Shown here one piece after another: positions 29,171 to 38,402 of a DNA stretch of 64,000 bases; the stretch's first letter is position 1; each line of letters begins with the position of its first letter. The DNA is from Morganella psychrotolerans (GTDB lineage: Bacteria > Pseudomonadota > Gammaproteobacteria > Enterobacterales > Enterobacteriaceae). The stretch covers positions 310,001 to 374,000 of the forward strand of contig NZ_LZEX01000023.1 of assembly GCF_001676055.1 (NCBI RefSeq), given 5' to 3'. Under the pieces are notes generated by a model, which worked only from the letters and a program-made list of their open reading frames with translations, did not search any database and was not told the origin of the DNA. The translations under genes and the position numbers were made by a program.

Positions 29171-29759
29171 TGCGCAGAGCTTCCAGAAGCAGTGTCAGCG
29201 CATGTCCGCGGTGAGATATTGCCTGTTTCTCTTCCGGGCGTAATTGTGCTGCTGTTTTGTTCAGTTCCGGTAACCAGAAAACCGGGTCATAACCAAAACC
29301 GCCGTCGCCCTGAGCCTGTTCCGCGATCATCCCGTGCCAGCGTCCGTGACAAATAATAGGTGTCGGGTCAGATTCATGGCGCATATATACCAGCACACAG
29401 TTAAACTGCGCCTGACGTTGCTCTGCAGGAACACCGTCAAGGGCATTCAGCAATTTCGCCATATTGGCACCGTCATTGCCATCTTGTCCGGCATAGCGGG
29501 CAGAGTAAATTCCCGGCGCACCGCCGAGATAATCCACCGAAATGCCGGAATCGTCGGCGATCGCCGGCAAACCTGTTACTTTTGCGGCATAACGGGCTTT
29601 GATAATGGCATTTTCAACAAAGGTCAGCCCGGTTTCTTCAACAGAGCCCACTCCCAGTTCAGTCTGCGCAACGACATCCATACCGACAGCCGCCAGTAAT
29701 GACGCCATTTCGCGCACTTTTCCGGCATTTCCGGTCGCTAAAACAATTTTCCGGCTCAT
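29163..29759 (-). CDS. rdgB: dITP/XTP pyrophosphatase
   Basis: A 198-aa house-cleaning enzyme that hydrolyses dITP, dHAPTP and XTP to monophosphates. It has the family start [15 protein letters not shown], the ADDSG motif ([19 protein letters not shown]) and [12 protein letters not shown]. It starts 12 bases after yggT; E. coli has yggU between these genes, and there is no room for it here. Confidence 0.96.
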   Translation of the reverse strand: MSRKIVLATGNAGKVREMASLLAAVGMDVVAQTELGVGSVEETGLTFVENAIIKARYAAKVTGLPAIADDSGISVDYLGGAPGIYSARYAGQDGNDGANMAKLLNALDGVPAEQRQAQFNCVLVYMRHESDPTPIICHGRWHGMIAEQAQGDGGFGYDPVFWLPELNKTAAQLRPEEKQAISHRGHALTLLLEALRNG

Positions 29760-29771
29760 ATCACAACCTGA

Positions 29772-30320
29772 TCAGAGAAGTACCCACTGAACGATATCGC
29801 TGTAGAGATAGTTCAGTGCATAAAGAATAAAAATAACAATCATTGCGGAGAAATCAATGCCGCCCATCGGCGGGATAATACGGCGGAATGGTGCCATCAG
29901 CGGCTCTGTCAGTTGCATCAGAACATAATCCACCGGGTTGCGTCCCTGGCTGAACCAGCTTAATAATGCGCGTCCCAGAATGACCCAGAAGACCGTCATA
30001 CCGGCAAGGTAGATAAGGTTAAAGAGAGCCAGCAGCAGCATCAGTGCGCCGAGCTGTCCCTGCATTCCCATCAGAAGCCACGGAAAGAGGGTTTTCAGCA
30101 AAATTGCGATGTAAGCAACCACCACGGAAGCCGTATCAATCGGCCCGACTGACGGGAGAATACGGCGCAGCGGACGGACAACCGGCTGGGTTGCTTTTAC
30201 AACAAACTGGGCAAACGGGTTGTAGAAATCCGCTCTGACCCATTGCATCCAGACACGCAACAGTAAAATAGTGGCGTAAACGTGCAGGAACGTGGTAACA
30301 ATAAAATTCAGCGTTTGCAT
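29772..30320 (-). CDS. yggT: YggT family membrane protein
   Basis: A 182-aa inner-membrane protein with two YGGT repeats, each with a helix pair (PFAQFVVKATQPVVRPLRRILP and the parallel PVDYVLMQLTEPLMAPFRRIIP). ATG 30320 is chosen over the open frame start at 30344 because it gives the family start MQTLNFIVTTF. Family work suggests roles in osmotic stress or cell-envelope organisation; the molecular function is unclear. It is flanked by yggS and rdgB. Confidence 0.93.
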   Translation of the reverse strand: MQTLNFIVTTFLHVYATILLLRVWMQWVRADFYNPFAQFVVKATQPVVRPLRRILPSVGPIDTASVVVAYIAILLKTLFPWLLMGMQGQLGALMLLLALFNLIYLAGMTVFWVILGRALLSWFSQGRNPVDYVLMQLTEPLMAPFRRIIPPMGGIDFSAMIVIFILYALNYLYSDIVQWVLL

Positions 30321-30401
30321 CGGTGAAGTCCTTGGAAAAAACAAAATAACGGGTTCGTGATAAAACGGATCGGCAATAATCAGCGTCAGGATACAGGATG
30401 A

Positions 30402-31100
30402 TTACGACACGGAATAGTTACGTGCACCGAAAATTGCAGTTCCGATGCGAACCATTGTGGATCCGCAGGTGATCGCGGCGTCCATATCATCCGTCATACC
30501 CATCGATAATGTATCAATCTGCGGATACTGCGCCTGTAATTCATGAAATGCCGCTTCCATCTGACGGAAGACCGCACATTGCCGTGCCGGGTCAGATTCC
30601 GGCGCCGGAATTGCCATCAATCCGCGCAGGCGGATGTTTGGCAGGGCGGAAACCTGTTCAGCCAGTGCCGGAAGCTCCGCTAAGGTTATTCCGGATTTGC
30701 TGTTTTCATCGCTGATATTTATCTGAATCAGTACATTCAGCGGCGCTTTGTCCGGCGGGCGCTGGTCACTCAGTCGCTGTGCGATTTTTAACCGGTCAAC
30801 CGTGTGGCACCAGTCAAAATGCTCTGCGACCGAGCGACTTTTATTAGACTGCAACGGACCGATAAAGTGCCATTCAAGATCCGTATTTCCGGCGAAATAT
30901 TCAATTTTTTCAACGCCTTCCTGCACATAATTCTCACCAAAGCATAATTGTCCTGCATTTATCGCTTCTTCGAGCGCGCTCACAGGTTTGGTTTTACTGA
31001 CGGCAAGTAAGGTGATTGTCTGTGGATCACGCCCGCATTTTTGTGCTGTGGCGGTTATCCGTTCTCTGATTTCTGTCAGATTGTCTTTAATTAGTTTCAT
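30402..31100 (-). CDS. yggS: Pyridoxal phosphate homeostasis protein
   Basis: A 232-aa PLP-binding protein of the YggS/PROSC family, with a single alanine-racemase-like TIM barrel. The PLP-lysine lies in LLAVSKTKPV near residue 36; GENYVQEGVEKIEY and LSMGMTDDMDAAI, a phosphate-binding loop, are present. It buffers PLP and affects B6 and amino-acid homeostasis. It is divergent from yggR with a gap of only 21 bases. Confidence 0.95.
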   Translation of the reverse strand: MKLIKDNLTEIRERITATAQKCGRDPQTITLLAVSKTKPVSALEEAINAGQLCFGENYVQEGVEKIEYFAGNTDLEWHFIGPLQSNKSRSVAEHFDWCHTVDRLKIAQRLSDQRPPDKAPLNVLIQINISDENSKSGITLAELPALAEQVSALPNIRLRGLMAIPAPESDPARQCAVFRQMEAAFHELQAQYPQIDTLSMGMTDDMDAAITCGSTMVRIGTAIFGARNYSVS

Positions 31101-31121
31101 GATGATCCGGGAGATAACCTA

Positions 31122-32153
31122 ATGAATATGGATAATTTAATCGGCCTTAGTGTAAAGCATAATGCATCCGATCTGCACCTTTGTGTGAATCAGGTGCCGG
31201 TTTTACGGGTTGATGGTCAGCTTTTTTCACAAACGCACTGTGCGGTTGTGACAGAAGATGCATTACATTGCTGGGTAAAGACCACCCTCGACGAGGCAAA
31301 TTACCATAAATTGATGACAAATGGGCAGGCAGATCTTGCGTTGTGTATCCGTGATCAACCTTTACGGGCGAATATTTTTCAGGCGGGCGGGCATCTGAAT
31401 GCCGCACTCCGACTGATTAGCCCCTGCGTTCCGACACTGGAAGATATCAGTGCGCCGCCGGTATTTTCTGACCTTATCACTAAGACAAACAGCGGGCTGA
31501 TTTTAGTCACCGGTGCCACCGGCAGCGGAAAATCCAGCACGCTGGCGGCACTGATCAATCACCTTAACCAGCACTGCCGGCGGCATATTATTACCCTTGA
31601 GGATCCGGTTGAATTCCGCCATACCGGCAGGCAATCGCTTATCCGCCAGCGGGAGATCGGCCGCGACTGTGCGGATTATCAGCAGGCACTGAAAGCCGCA
31701 CTGCGTCAGGACCCGGATGTGATTTTGCTGGGAGAACTGCGCGATGAAACCACTATCCGCCTGGCGCTGACAGCGGCGGAAACCGGACATCTGGTATTGA
31801 GCACATTGCATACCCGGGGTGCGATCGCGGCTGTTGAGCGGCTGACTGACGTTTTCAGCGGCACAGAGAAGGCGCGGGTATGCAGTCAACTGGCGGGCAG
31901 TCTGGTGGCGGTGCTGAGCCAGCATCTGACTGCAAAACAGGGCGGCGGGCGGTGTGCCTTGTTTGATGTACTGATTAATACCCCGGCGGTAGCCAGTCTG
32001 ATCCGCGATGATAAATCATACCAGATAGCAACCCATCAGCAGACGGGCGCACAACTGGGGATGATGACAGAAGAGCAGTGTCTGCAATGGCGGCAGAGCC
32101 GGGGCGAGGTGCCCGGCGGAGCAGATTCAATACCGGCGTGGAGTGCGGGATAG
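31122..32153 (+). CDS. yggR: PilT-like ATPase YggR
   Basis: A 343-aa GspE/PilT-type secretion ATPase. Walker A GATGSGKSSTLAAL is near residues 129-142, the Asp box ITLEDPVEFRH follows, then Walker B DPDVILLGELRD and the His box LSTLHTRGA. PilT retracts type IV pili. No pilus assembly genes surround it, although a short prepilin peptidase lies 3 kb away. Relative to PilT the order of the local ygg genes is the same as E. coli, where this protein is uncharacterised. Confidence 0.9.
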   Translation: MNMDNLIGLSVKHNASDLHLCVNQVPVLRVDGQLFSQTHCAVVTEDALHCWVKTTLDEANYHKLMTNGQADLALCIRDQPLRANIFQAGGHLNAALRLISPCVPTLEDISAPPVFSDLITKTNSGLILVTGATGSGKSSTLAALINHLNQHCRRHIITLEDPVEFRHTGRQSLIRQREIGRDCADYQQALKAALRQDPDVILLGELRDETTIRLALTAAETGHLVLSTLHTRGAIAAVERLTDVFSGTEKARVCSQLAGSLVAVLSQHLTAKQGGGRCALFDVLINTPAVASLIRDDKSYQIATHQQTGAQLGMMTEEQCLQWRQSRGEVPGGADSIPAWSAG

Positions 32154-32166
32154 CACCGGATAAATA

Positions 32167-32592
32167 TTAATTACCGTAAAGCTGCTCAAACCAGCTTTCG
32201 AGGATAATGACTGCGGAGGCTGAGTCGACTTTGTCTTTTCCCAGGGCGCGGTAACCGCCGCCGGCAAACAGAGTTGCGCGGGCCTCGACAGTACTGAGCC
32301 GTTCATCATGCAGTTCAGCGCGGATCCCGAAACGCCCGTGCAGGCGGTTGGCAAATTTTTTCGCCTGATTAGTTACCAGTTGCGGGGTGCCATCCATATT
32401 CAGCGGCAGACCGACGACAACATAATCGGGCAGCCATTCGCGGAAAATAGCGCCAATCAGTTCCCAGTCAGGAATACCCTCACGGGCTTTCAGTGCGGTC
32501 AGCGGACGTGCGGTACCGGTGATCGTCTGACCGACGGCGACACCGATACTTTTGGTGCCGAAATCAAAGGAAATAACCGTATTATTACTCAT
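32167..32592 (-). CDS. yqgF: Putative pre-16S rRNA nuclease
   Basis: A 141-aa RNase H-like protein (YqgF/RuvX) with the catalytic Asp in [13 protein letters not shown] near the N-terminus, [11 protein letters not shown] in the middle, and [14 protein letters not shown] near the end. It is implicated in maturation of the 16S rRNA 5' end. Its ATG overlaps the yqgE stop by one base. Confidence 0.95.
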   Translation of the reverse strand: MSNNTVISFDFGTKSIGVAVGQTITGTARPLTALKAREGIPDWELIGAIFREWLPDYVVVGLPLNMDGTPQLVTNQAKKFANRLHGRFGIRAELHDERLSTVEARATLFAGGGYRALGKDKVDSASAVIILESWFEQLYGN

Positions 32593-33155
32593 TATGCATG
32601 TCCGGCCTGTGGTGCAATGGTATAGATATTAACGCCGATTGCGGAAGCGGCATCACGCCAGCGATCCGGCAACGGTGTACGGAAAATCAGGTTTTGAGTG
32701 GCATCAGCCACCAGCCAGCTGTTTTCCATGATTTCGCGCTCCAGCTGACCGGCTGTCCAGCTTGCGTATCCGAGTGTCATCAGATAGCGGGCGGGCTGGC
32801 GGGATGTTCCCAGCGCTTCAAGTACATCTTTTGAGGTGGTCAGAAACAAGTCATCAGCGAGGCGGGTGCTGGCCGCGTATTCCTGATCGCCGGAATGAAG
32901 CACAAAGCCGTGCTCTTCAGAAACCGGTCCGCCGATAAGAACAGGCTTTTCAAGTGACTGATTATCATCACGGGTTTCCGGAGAAATCTTCAGTTTCTGC
33001 AAAATTTTACCGACAGAAAGCTGCTCTATCGGTTTATTAATCACAAGTCCCATTGCCCCGTTTTCGTTGTGTTCACACAGATAGACAACTGAACGCCCGA
33101 AATAAGGGTCATCAAGTGAGGGCATTGCAATGAGCAAATGATGTTGTAAGTTCAT
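32592..33155 (-). CDS. yqgE: YqgE/AlgH family protein
   Basis: A 187-aa protein of the UPF0301/AlgH family, starting [19 protein letters not shown], with [14 protein letters not shown] and the conserved [12 protein letters not shown]. The biochemical role is unknown; in pseudomonads AlgH is linked to alginate regulation. It is co-directional with gshB upstream and yqgF downstream, as in E. coli. Confidence 0.94.
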   Translation of the reverse strand: MNLQHHLLIAMPSLDDPYFGRSVVYLCEHNENGAMGLVINKPIEQLSVGKILQKLKISPETRDDNQSLEKPVLIGGPVSEEHGFVLHSGDQEYAASTRLADDLFLTTSKDVLEALGTSRQPARYLMTLGYASWTAGQLEREIMENSWLVADATQNLIFRTPLPDRWRDAASAIGVNIYTIAPQAGHA

Positions 33156-33245
33156 AACCTTCTTTTCTGTGTCAGTTCCGCAGACCGGAAATCAGATACC
33201 GGACTGCGGGTATAAATGGAAGGATGGCGCAACGGTGTGTGTCAG

Positions 33246-34196
33246 TTACCGGCCGAGACGCTTTTCAATCGCATCCATCAGCATACCGGTAACAGAAACA
33301 TCCGGATGTGCGGCTTCAATTTCACGGGCGCAGGTCGGGCTGGTGACGTTAATTTCTGTCAGACGGTCGCCAATGACATCCAGTCCGACAAAAATCAGTC
33401 CTTTTTCTTTCAGAACCGGTGCAACACTGCGGGCTATCGCCCAATCGCTCTCACTCAGCGGACGCACTTCACCGTGACCACCGGCCGCTAAGTTACCGCG
33501 GGTTTCACCTTTTGCCGGAATACGTGCCAGGCAGTAAGGAACCGGCTCGCCATCCACCATCAGAATGCGTTTGTCACCGTCTTTGATAGCCGGCAGAAAA
33601 TTTTGTGCCATACAGAATGTGTGACCGTGATTGGTCAGGGTTTCAATAATCACGCCGACATTCGGATCATCCTGTTTCAGGCGGAAAATGGATGCGCCGC
33701 CCATGCCGTCCAGCGGTTTGAAAATTACATCACCATGTTTTTTATGGAAATCACGCAGACGCTGTTCACTGCGTGTCACCAGGGTGTCAGGCGTTAAATC
33801 AGCGAACCAGGCGGTGAACAGTTTTTCATTACAGTCACGCAGGCTCTGCGGTTTGTTGACTATCAGAGAGCCGGCGCTTTCTGCGCGCTCCAGGATATAG
33901 GTGGCGTAGATAAATTCAGTGTCAAAAGGCGGATCTTTGCGCATCAGAATAGTATTGAGTGTTCCCAGCGCGATATCCTGCTCTGTACCGAACTGATACC
34001 AGCCCGCCGGGTCTTCTTTGACCGTCAGTGTGCGGGTACGGGCACGGGCAACGCCCTGATGCAGATAAAGGTCATTCATCTCCATATAATGGATTTCATA
34101 ACCACGGCGCTGTGCTTCAAGCAGCATCGCGAAACTGGTGTCTTTTTTGATTTTGATGGAATCTATAGGATCCATCACAATACCGAGCTTAATCAT
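33246..34196 (-). CDS. gshB: Glutathione synthetase
   Basis: A 316-aa ATP-grasp enzyme joining gamma-glutamylcysteine and glycine. It begins MIKLGIVMDPIDSIKIKKDTS, has KPLDGMGGASIFRL (ATP-grasp loop) and ends with VGLDVIGDRLTEINVTSPT, which holds the metal-binding acidic residues. It is 9 bases downstream of rsmE. Confidence 0.96.
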   Translation of the reverse strand: MIKLGIVMDPIDSIKIKKDTSFAMLLEAQRRGYEIHYMEMNDLYLHQGVARARTRTLTVKEDPAGWYQFGTEQDIALGTLNTILMRKDPPFDTEFIYATYILERAESAGSLIVNKPQSLRDCNEKLFTAWFADLTPDTLVTRSEQRLRDFHKKHGDVIFKPLDGMGGASIFRLKQDDPNVGVIIETLTNHGHTFCMAQNFLPAIKDGDKRILMVDGEPVPYCLARIPAKGETRGNLAAGGHGEVRPLSESDWAIARSVAPVLKEKGLIFVGLDVIGDRLTEINVTSPTCAREIEAAHPDVSVTGMLMDAIEKRLGR

Positions 34197-34205
34197 TTTA
34201 TCTCC

Positions 34206-34938
34206 TTAACCCAGATCGCCGAAACGCACCTGCAATGCAGTGATTGCAGTGAGCGCGGTAGTTTCTGTACGTAACACGCGCGGACCCAATAAAATATCGG
34301 TGAACTGATGTCCGGCTGTCATTGCGATTTCTTCTGCGGACAGCCCGCCTTCAGGACCAATCAGAAGACGCACTTTAGCGGTTTCTGCCGGCAGCGTATT
34401 GATACTTTGTGAGGCGCGCGGATGTAAATTAATTTTCAGCGCGTCGTCGGTTTCTGCACACCAGTCCTTCAGGGACTGTACCGGGCGGATCACCGGGATA
34501 ACATTACGTCCGCACTGCTCACAGGCGGCGATAGCAATTTTCTGCCACTGCTGCTGTTTTTTCTCCAGCCGTTCACCATCGAGTTTAACACCACAACGTT
34601 CAGAGATCAGGGGGGTAATAATCTGAACACCCAGTTCGACTGATTTCTGAATGGTAAATTCCATTTTCTCACCACGGGACATGACTTGTCCCAGATGAAT
34701 ATTCAGTGGTGATTCACGATTATCTTCCTGTTCATCCAGAATACGGACGGACACATTTTTTTTTACCCGTATCGGCAATTTCAGCATTAAAAATTTTGTC
34801 GGAGCCATTAAACAGGATCAGTGAATAACCGGTTTTCATCCGGAGAACACGGGAAACGTGGTTTGCGCCATCGTCAGTCAGATTTGTGACCATACCCGGC
34901 GTTAAGGGATCAGGGTGATAAATGCGCGGAATACGCAT
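34206..34938 (-). pseudogene. rsmE: 16S rRNA m3U1498 methyltransferase, frameshifted at an A9 run
   Basis: The N-terminal piece (MRIPRIYHPDPL... from 34938) runs out of frame after ADTGKKK. The rest ([14 protein letters not shown]... to GDLG) continues in another frame. The break falls in nine T at 34756-34764 (A9 on the coding strand). Eight A would restore one 243-aa protein, exactly the E. coli RsmE length. All domains are otherwise intact: PUA-like N-terminus, then a SPOUT domain with [11 protein letters not shown] and [16 protein letters not shown], the knot that binds SAM. Because everything else is perfect, a sequencing or slippage indel is more likely than decay. Confidence 0.88.
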
Positions 34939-35189
34939 GAAAATATCCTTTACGTTCTGCCGGCGGCTGCCGGTTTATACACATAGCCCCATGATAATAG
35001 AGGGGGGATCCTCACTGCAAGCTTTTGACCGGGATCATAGCACGGATCTTAACGCTCATTATTGCGTGGCAGACCGAAAAAAAATGTAATTCAGATGAAA
35101 ACAGGGAAAATCCCGGGCATTTTCAGCCGGTGTCGGGCAGGCTGAATGCTATGGAAAAAAGAAAAACGATATGGATGAAACAGGGATAA

Positions 35190-35840
35190 ATGAACAAGAT
35201 GATTATGATTAGCTGGGCATTATTATTGCCTTTACCCTTAAAAACGGGAACGGAATATATTCTGCGTCATTATTATCAGTATCCGCAAAAGCTGCATGGC
35301 GGATGGCTGTTTTTTCATTGTTTGCTTGCAGGTGGACTGATTGCGCTCTGGTCAGACAGTCAGGTTCTGTGTGTACTATTTTATTCACTGTTGTTTGTGT
35401 GTCTGATTATGCTGCTTCATATTGATAACGTGGTTTTTTACCTGCCGGACAAACTGGTTTTTCCGGTGCTGTGGGGCGGGTTATTGTTTCAGATAGAAAT
35501 GCAGAAAATCCCCTTTTCAGATGCACTGTACGGGGTTATTGCCGGGTTTATTTTGTTATGGGCGGTGGCTGCGGGATACGCGTGGCGAAAAAAACAGAGC
35601 GGGCTGGGCGGCGGAGATATCAAACTGTTCTCTGCTATGGGTGCCTGGGTAGGGGCAGAAAAACTGGCAATACTGATGCTGTTTGCCTGCACATCAGCGC
35701 TGGTGATGTATCAGCTGCGTTATTTCCGTGCGCGGTATGATAACTCCCTGCACAGCGGCACGCACATTATCGCGTTCGGGCCGCATTTAATTGCAGGGAT
35801 GATTATCGTGATGAGCGTTATGTCAGGCAGCTGGTTTTAA
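35190..35840 (+). CDS. Prepilin peptidase, A24 family, short form
   Basis: A 216-aa polytopic membrane protein. It keeps the A24 aspartic protease motifs: LLHIDNVVFYLPDKLVFP (first Asp) and GLGGGDIKLFSAMGAWVG (second Asp in GGD). It lacks the N-terminal N-methyltransferase domain with its CxxC pairs found in PilD/GspO, so it may cleave but not methylate prepilins. No pilin or type II secretion genes are adjacent; the PilT-like yggR is the nearest relative of such a system. The stop overlaps the convergent DsbA-like gene by 18 bases. Confidence 0.82.
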   Translation: MNKMIMISWALLLPLPLKTGTEYILRHYYQYPQKLHGGWLFFHCLLAGGLIALWSDSQVLCVLFYSLLFVCLIMLLHIDNVVFYLPDKLVFPVLWGGLLFQIEMQKIPFSDALYGVIAGFILLWAVAAGYAWRKKQSGLGGGDIKLFSAMGAWVGAEKLAILMLFACTSALVMYQLRYFRARYDNSLHSGTHIIAFGPHLIAGMIIVMSVMSGSWF

Positions 35841-36464
35841 TTGTGCGATCAGTTTATCCCAATGGGATTTTCCACCCAGCACAGCCTGGTTCGGGATGTG
35901 CTGAAAGACACCGTTCTCTTCAAGCAGCAGGGTCGGGAATCCGCCTGCCGGTTGATGAACAAATAACTGACGGCTCTCATTGATATGCTGTTCTGTCTGG
36001 TCGAACTGTATATCATCAATACTCAGGTCAGCGGCCAGTTTGCGCAGCGTCTCTTTTGTCAGCGGTAAACCATCCTGATAATACGCTTTCTGGCAGGCGT
36101 CCAGCATCTCAATACCTTTGCCTGACTGAGATTGCGCACTGAGTATGGCAGCAATCGGCGGCACTGAATCCATCACCCATTCTGTGTTTTTCAGCAGAGC
36201 GTGATAAGCATCAGTGAAGGGTTGCCCGGTCAGTTGGGTGATACGCTGATTGTGGCTCAGGATCATCTCACGCAGGCCGTCATCGACGGGGCGGCGCTGC
36301 GAGCCGGTGATCATACCGCCGCCATGCAGGACGATTTTCACACCTTGTGCATGTGCTGCCTGAATAAACGGGGCAATTCCGTAACACCAACCGCAGAGCG
36401 GATCATAAATATAGTGCAGCGTTTTTACAGACGTATTTTTTACAGACGTGTTTTTTACAGACAT
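35823..36464 (-). CDS. DsbA-family thiol oxidoreductase-like protein (cytoplasmic)
   Basis: A 213-aa thioredoxin-fold protein of the DsbA/FrnE type with CGWC active site in YDPLCGWCYGIAPF (Cys at about 24 and 27). There is no signal peptide, so it should act in the cytoplasm. The N-terminus starts with three copies of the unit VKNTS/VKT encoded by a 15-base tandem repeat. QPAGGFPTLLLEENG holds the cis-Pro loop. It lies 18 bases after the MBL-fold gene in the same direction, suggesting co-expression. Confidence 0.82.
   Translation of the reverse strand: MSVKNTSVKNTSVKTLHYIYDPLCGWCYGIAPFIQAAHAQGVKIVLHGGGMITGSQRRPVDDGLREMILSHNQRITQLTGQPFTDAYHALLKNTEWVMDSVPPIAAILSAQSQSGKGIEMLDACQKAYYQDGLPLTKETLRKLAADLSIDDIQFDQTEQHINESRQLFVHQPAGGFPTLLLEENGVFQHIPNQAVLGGKSHWDKLIAQLKPAA
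36420..36464 (-). repeat. 15-base tandem repeat in the DsbA-like coding start
   Basis: Three near-identical units of GTCTGTAAAAAAYAC follow the ATG and encode VKNTS-VKNTS-VKT. Copy-number change would add or remove five residues without a frameshift. Confidence 0.7.
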
Positions 36465-36482
36465 AGAGAATTCCTTATCAGA

Positions 36483-37361
36483 TTACTGCGGCCACTGCAT
36501 TTCGCCTTTCAGGACTTTGGCACTCAGTTCCAGGCTTGATTCATCTGCCAGTGCCGGGTAAGCGGCTTTCATGGTATCAATCAGCGCCTGTGAATCTTTA
36601 CTGCCCGGCAATGCAGCTTCAGCACGGGTCAGATAATCCGCGGTAAACTGAATGGTTGCCGGTGAAAAATGGCTGTTACCGGTATAGTGACCGGGTACCA
36701 CGGTGTGTGGTTTTTTCGCCTGCATCTCTTTCAGTGACTGCTGCCAGTACTGACGGGACTGCACAGTTTGTGTATCAGCCAGCCAGACATGAATATTTTC
36801 AGAAACCAGCACGCCTCCCATCACCGCAGAAAGTGACGGCACCCAGACATAGCTGCGTTCCGGTGCCGGGCCGTCAAGCCCTTCAATCACAATACTTTCA
36901 CCTTCCAGCAGAATACGGTTACCTTTTAACGGCTCCGGTACAATAACTGCCTGCGGGGCATTTTCTTTCAGAACCGGTCCCCAATAGGCGAGTTTGCCGT
37001 CTTTACTTTCTTTAATCAGATCAACAGTTTGTTGGGTTGCTACAATTTTGGCATCCGGAAAGGCTTTCTTCAACTCATCCAGTCCGAAATAAAAATCCGG
37101 ATCTGAATGACTGATATAAATCGTTGTCAGCGTTTTGCCGGTTGCGCGGATTTTATCAACCAGTGCCAGAGCATCGTCTTTTTGAAATTGTGCATCAATC
37201 AGAACCACCTCATTTTTACCACTGATAATTTCAGAGGACACGGGAAAAATACTTTTTTCGCCGGGGTTATACACATCCAGTGTCAGCGGCGCGGCGACAG
37301 TGGCAAATGAGGCGGTCATCAGGGCAGTTAATGCCAGAGCGGTGCGGGTTTTCGTTGTCAT
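36483..37361 (-). CDS. MBL-fold metallo-hydrolase, periplasmic
   Basis: A 292-aa secreted protein with signal peptide ending near residue 23 (ATVAA). It has the beta-lactamase-fold core: EVVLIDAQF, then HSDPDFYFG in the place of the usual HxHxDH metal motif, and VVPGHYTGNS for the later His. Only part of the canonical metal ligands remain, so the metal site is unusual. The substrate is unknown. It is divergent from a LysR-type regulator gene 115 bases away, which probably controls it and the DsbA-like gene. Confidence 0.8.
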   Translation of the reverse strand: MTTKTRTALALTALMTASFATVAAPLTLDVYNPGEKSIFPVSSEIISGKNEVVLIDAQFQKDDALALVDKIRATGKTLTTIYISHSDPDFYFGLDELKKAFPDAKIVATQQTVDLIKESKDGKLAYWGPVLKENAPQAVIVPEPLKGNRILLEGESIVIEGLDGPAPERSYVWVPSLSAVMGGVLVSENIHVWLADTQTVQSRQYWQQSLKEMQAKKPHTVVPGHYTGNSHFSPATIQFTADYLTRAEAALPGSKDSQALIDTMKAAYPALADESSLELSAKVLKGEMQWPQ

Positions 37362-37475
37362 GGTGTGAGCCTTATATTCAGGTGATTCGTTAAGATGACG
37401 CTATAATAGATTGCATAATCCGCCGGAAAAACCCCATAATCCGGTCTTCATTGTTGCATAAACCGGACAAATGCT

Positions 37476-38402
37476 ATGGACAGGATCACCGCGGCACAGG
37501 TTTTTATCGCTATTACCGAACAGCGCAGTATGAGCAAAGCGGCAGAGTCATTGGATATGTCCCGTGCGATGGTCACGCGCTATCTTGCTGAAATGGAGAA
37601 CTGGGCGGGAGTGCGCCTGCTGAACCGGACAACCCGCAGCCTGACACTGACCTCCGCCGGTGAAAATGTGCTGATTCAAAGCCGGGATCTGCTTAACCTG
37701 GCGGCAGCCATAGCCCAGCCGGTTGTGACTGAAGATGATGCGGTACACGGACTGGTCCGGATCACCTGTGCGCAGTCGCTGGCAATGGTGGCACTTTCCA
37801 AAGCCATTGTTCAGTTCCGGGCCCGATATCCGGCAATTGCCGTGGATGTACAGGTTACGAACAAGGCGGTAAGCCTGGTGGAAGAGCGCATTGATCTGGC
37901 GGTGCGGATTACAAATAACCTGGAACCAAATTTGATAGCCCGTCCACTTTCGCGTTGTGATTCTGTCGTATGTGCTGCACCGGCGTATCTGGAAAAGTAT
38001 GGTTATCCGCAATATCCGGCGGCACTCAGTGAATTTACCTGTCTGACCTATAATTTCTACGGGCGCAGTTTATGGCTGTTTGAGCGGGATGAAGACGTTA
38101 TATCCGTTCCTGTGGGCGGAGCGCTCAGTGCGAATGAATCCACATTTTTGCTGGAAGCGACACTGAACGGCGAAGGAATTGCATTACAGCCTTATTGTTC
38201 TGTGTATGAGCATCTTAAATCCGGGCGTCTGGTGCGGCTGTTTCCTGAATACCGGCTGCCTTCTCTGGGAATTTACGGTATTTATACCAGCCGCGAGCGG
38301 ATGGCAAGACCGCTGCGTTTACTGCTGGATTTTCTGGTGGAATGGTTTGGTCACTCACCTGACTGGCTGCCGTATCTTCTGGATGAAGAAACTAATCTGT
38401 AA
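37476..38402 (+). CDS. LysR-type transcriptional regulator
   Basis: A 308-aa regulator: winged helix at the N-terminus (FIAITEQRSMSKAAESLDMSRAMVTRYLAEME, about residues 8-40) and a two-lobed effector-binding domain. It is divergent from the MBL-fold gene, the arrangement in which such regulators usually act on the neighbouring gene. The effector is unknown. It resembles the large group of AaeR/DmlR-like regulators. Its stop overlaps the end of lysR by 11 bases. Confidence 0.88.
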   Translation: MDRITAAQVFIAITEQRSMSKAAESLDMSRAMVTRYLAEMENWAGVRLLNRTTRSLTLTSAGENVLIQSRDLLNLAAAIAQPVVTEDDAVHGLVRITCAQSLAMVALSKAIVQFRARYPAIAVDVQVTNKAVSLVEERIDLAVRITNNLEPNLIARPLSRCDSVVCAAPAYLEKYGYPQYPAALSEFTCLTYNFYGRSLWLFERDEDVISVPVGGALSANESTFLLEATLNGEGIALQPYCSVYEHLKSGRLVRLFPEYRLPSLGIYGIYTSRERMARPLRLLLDFLVEWFGHSPDWLPYLLDEETNL

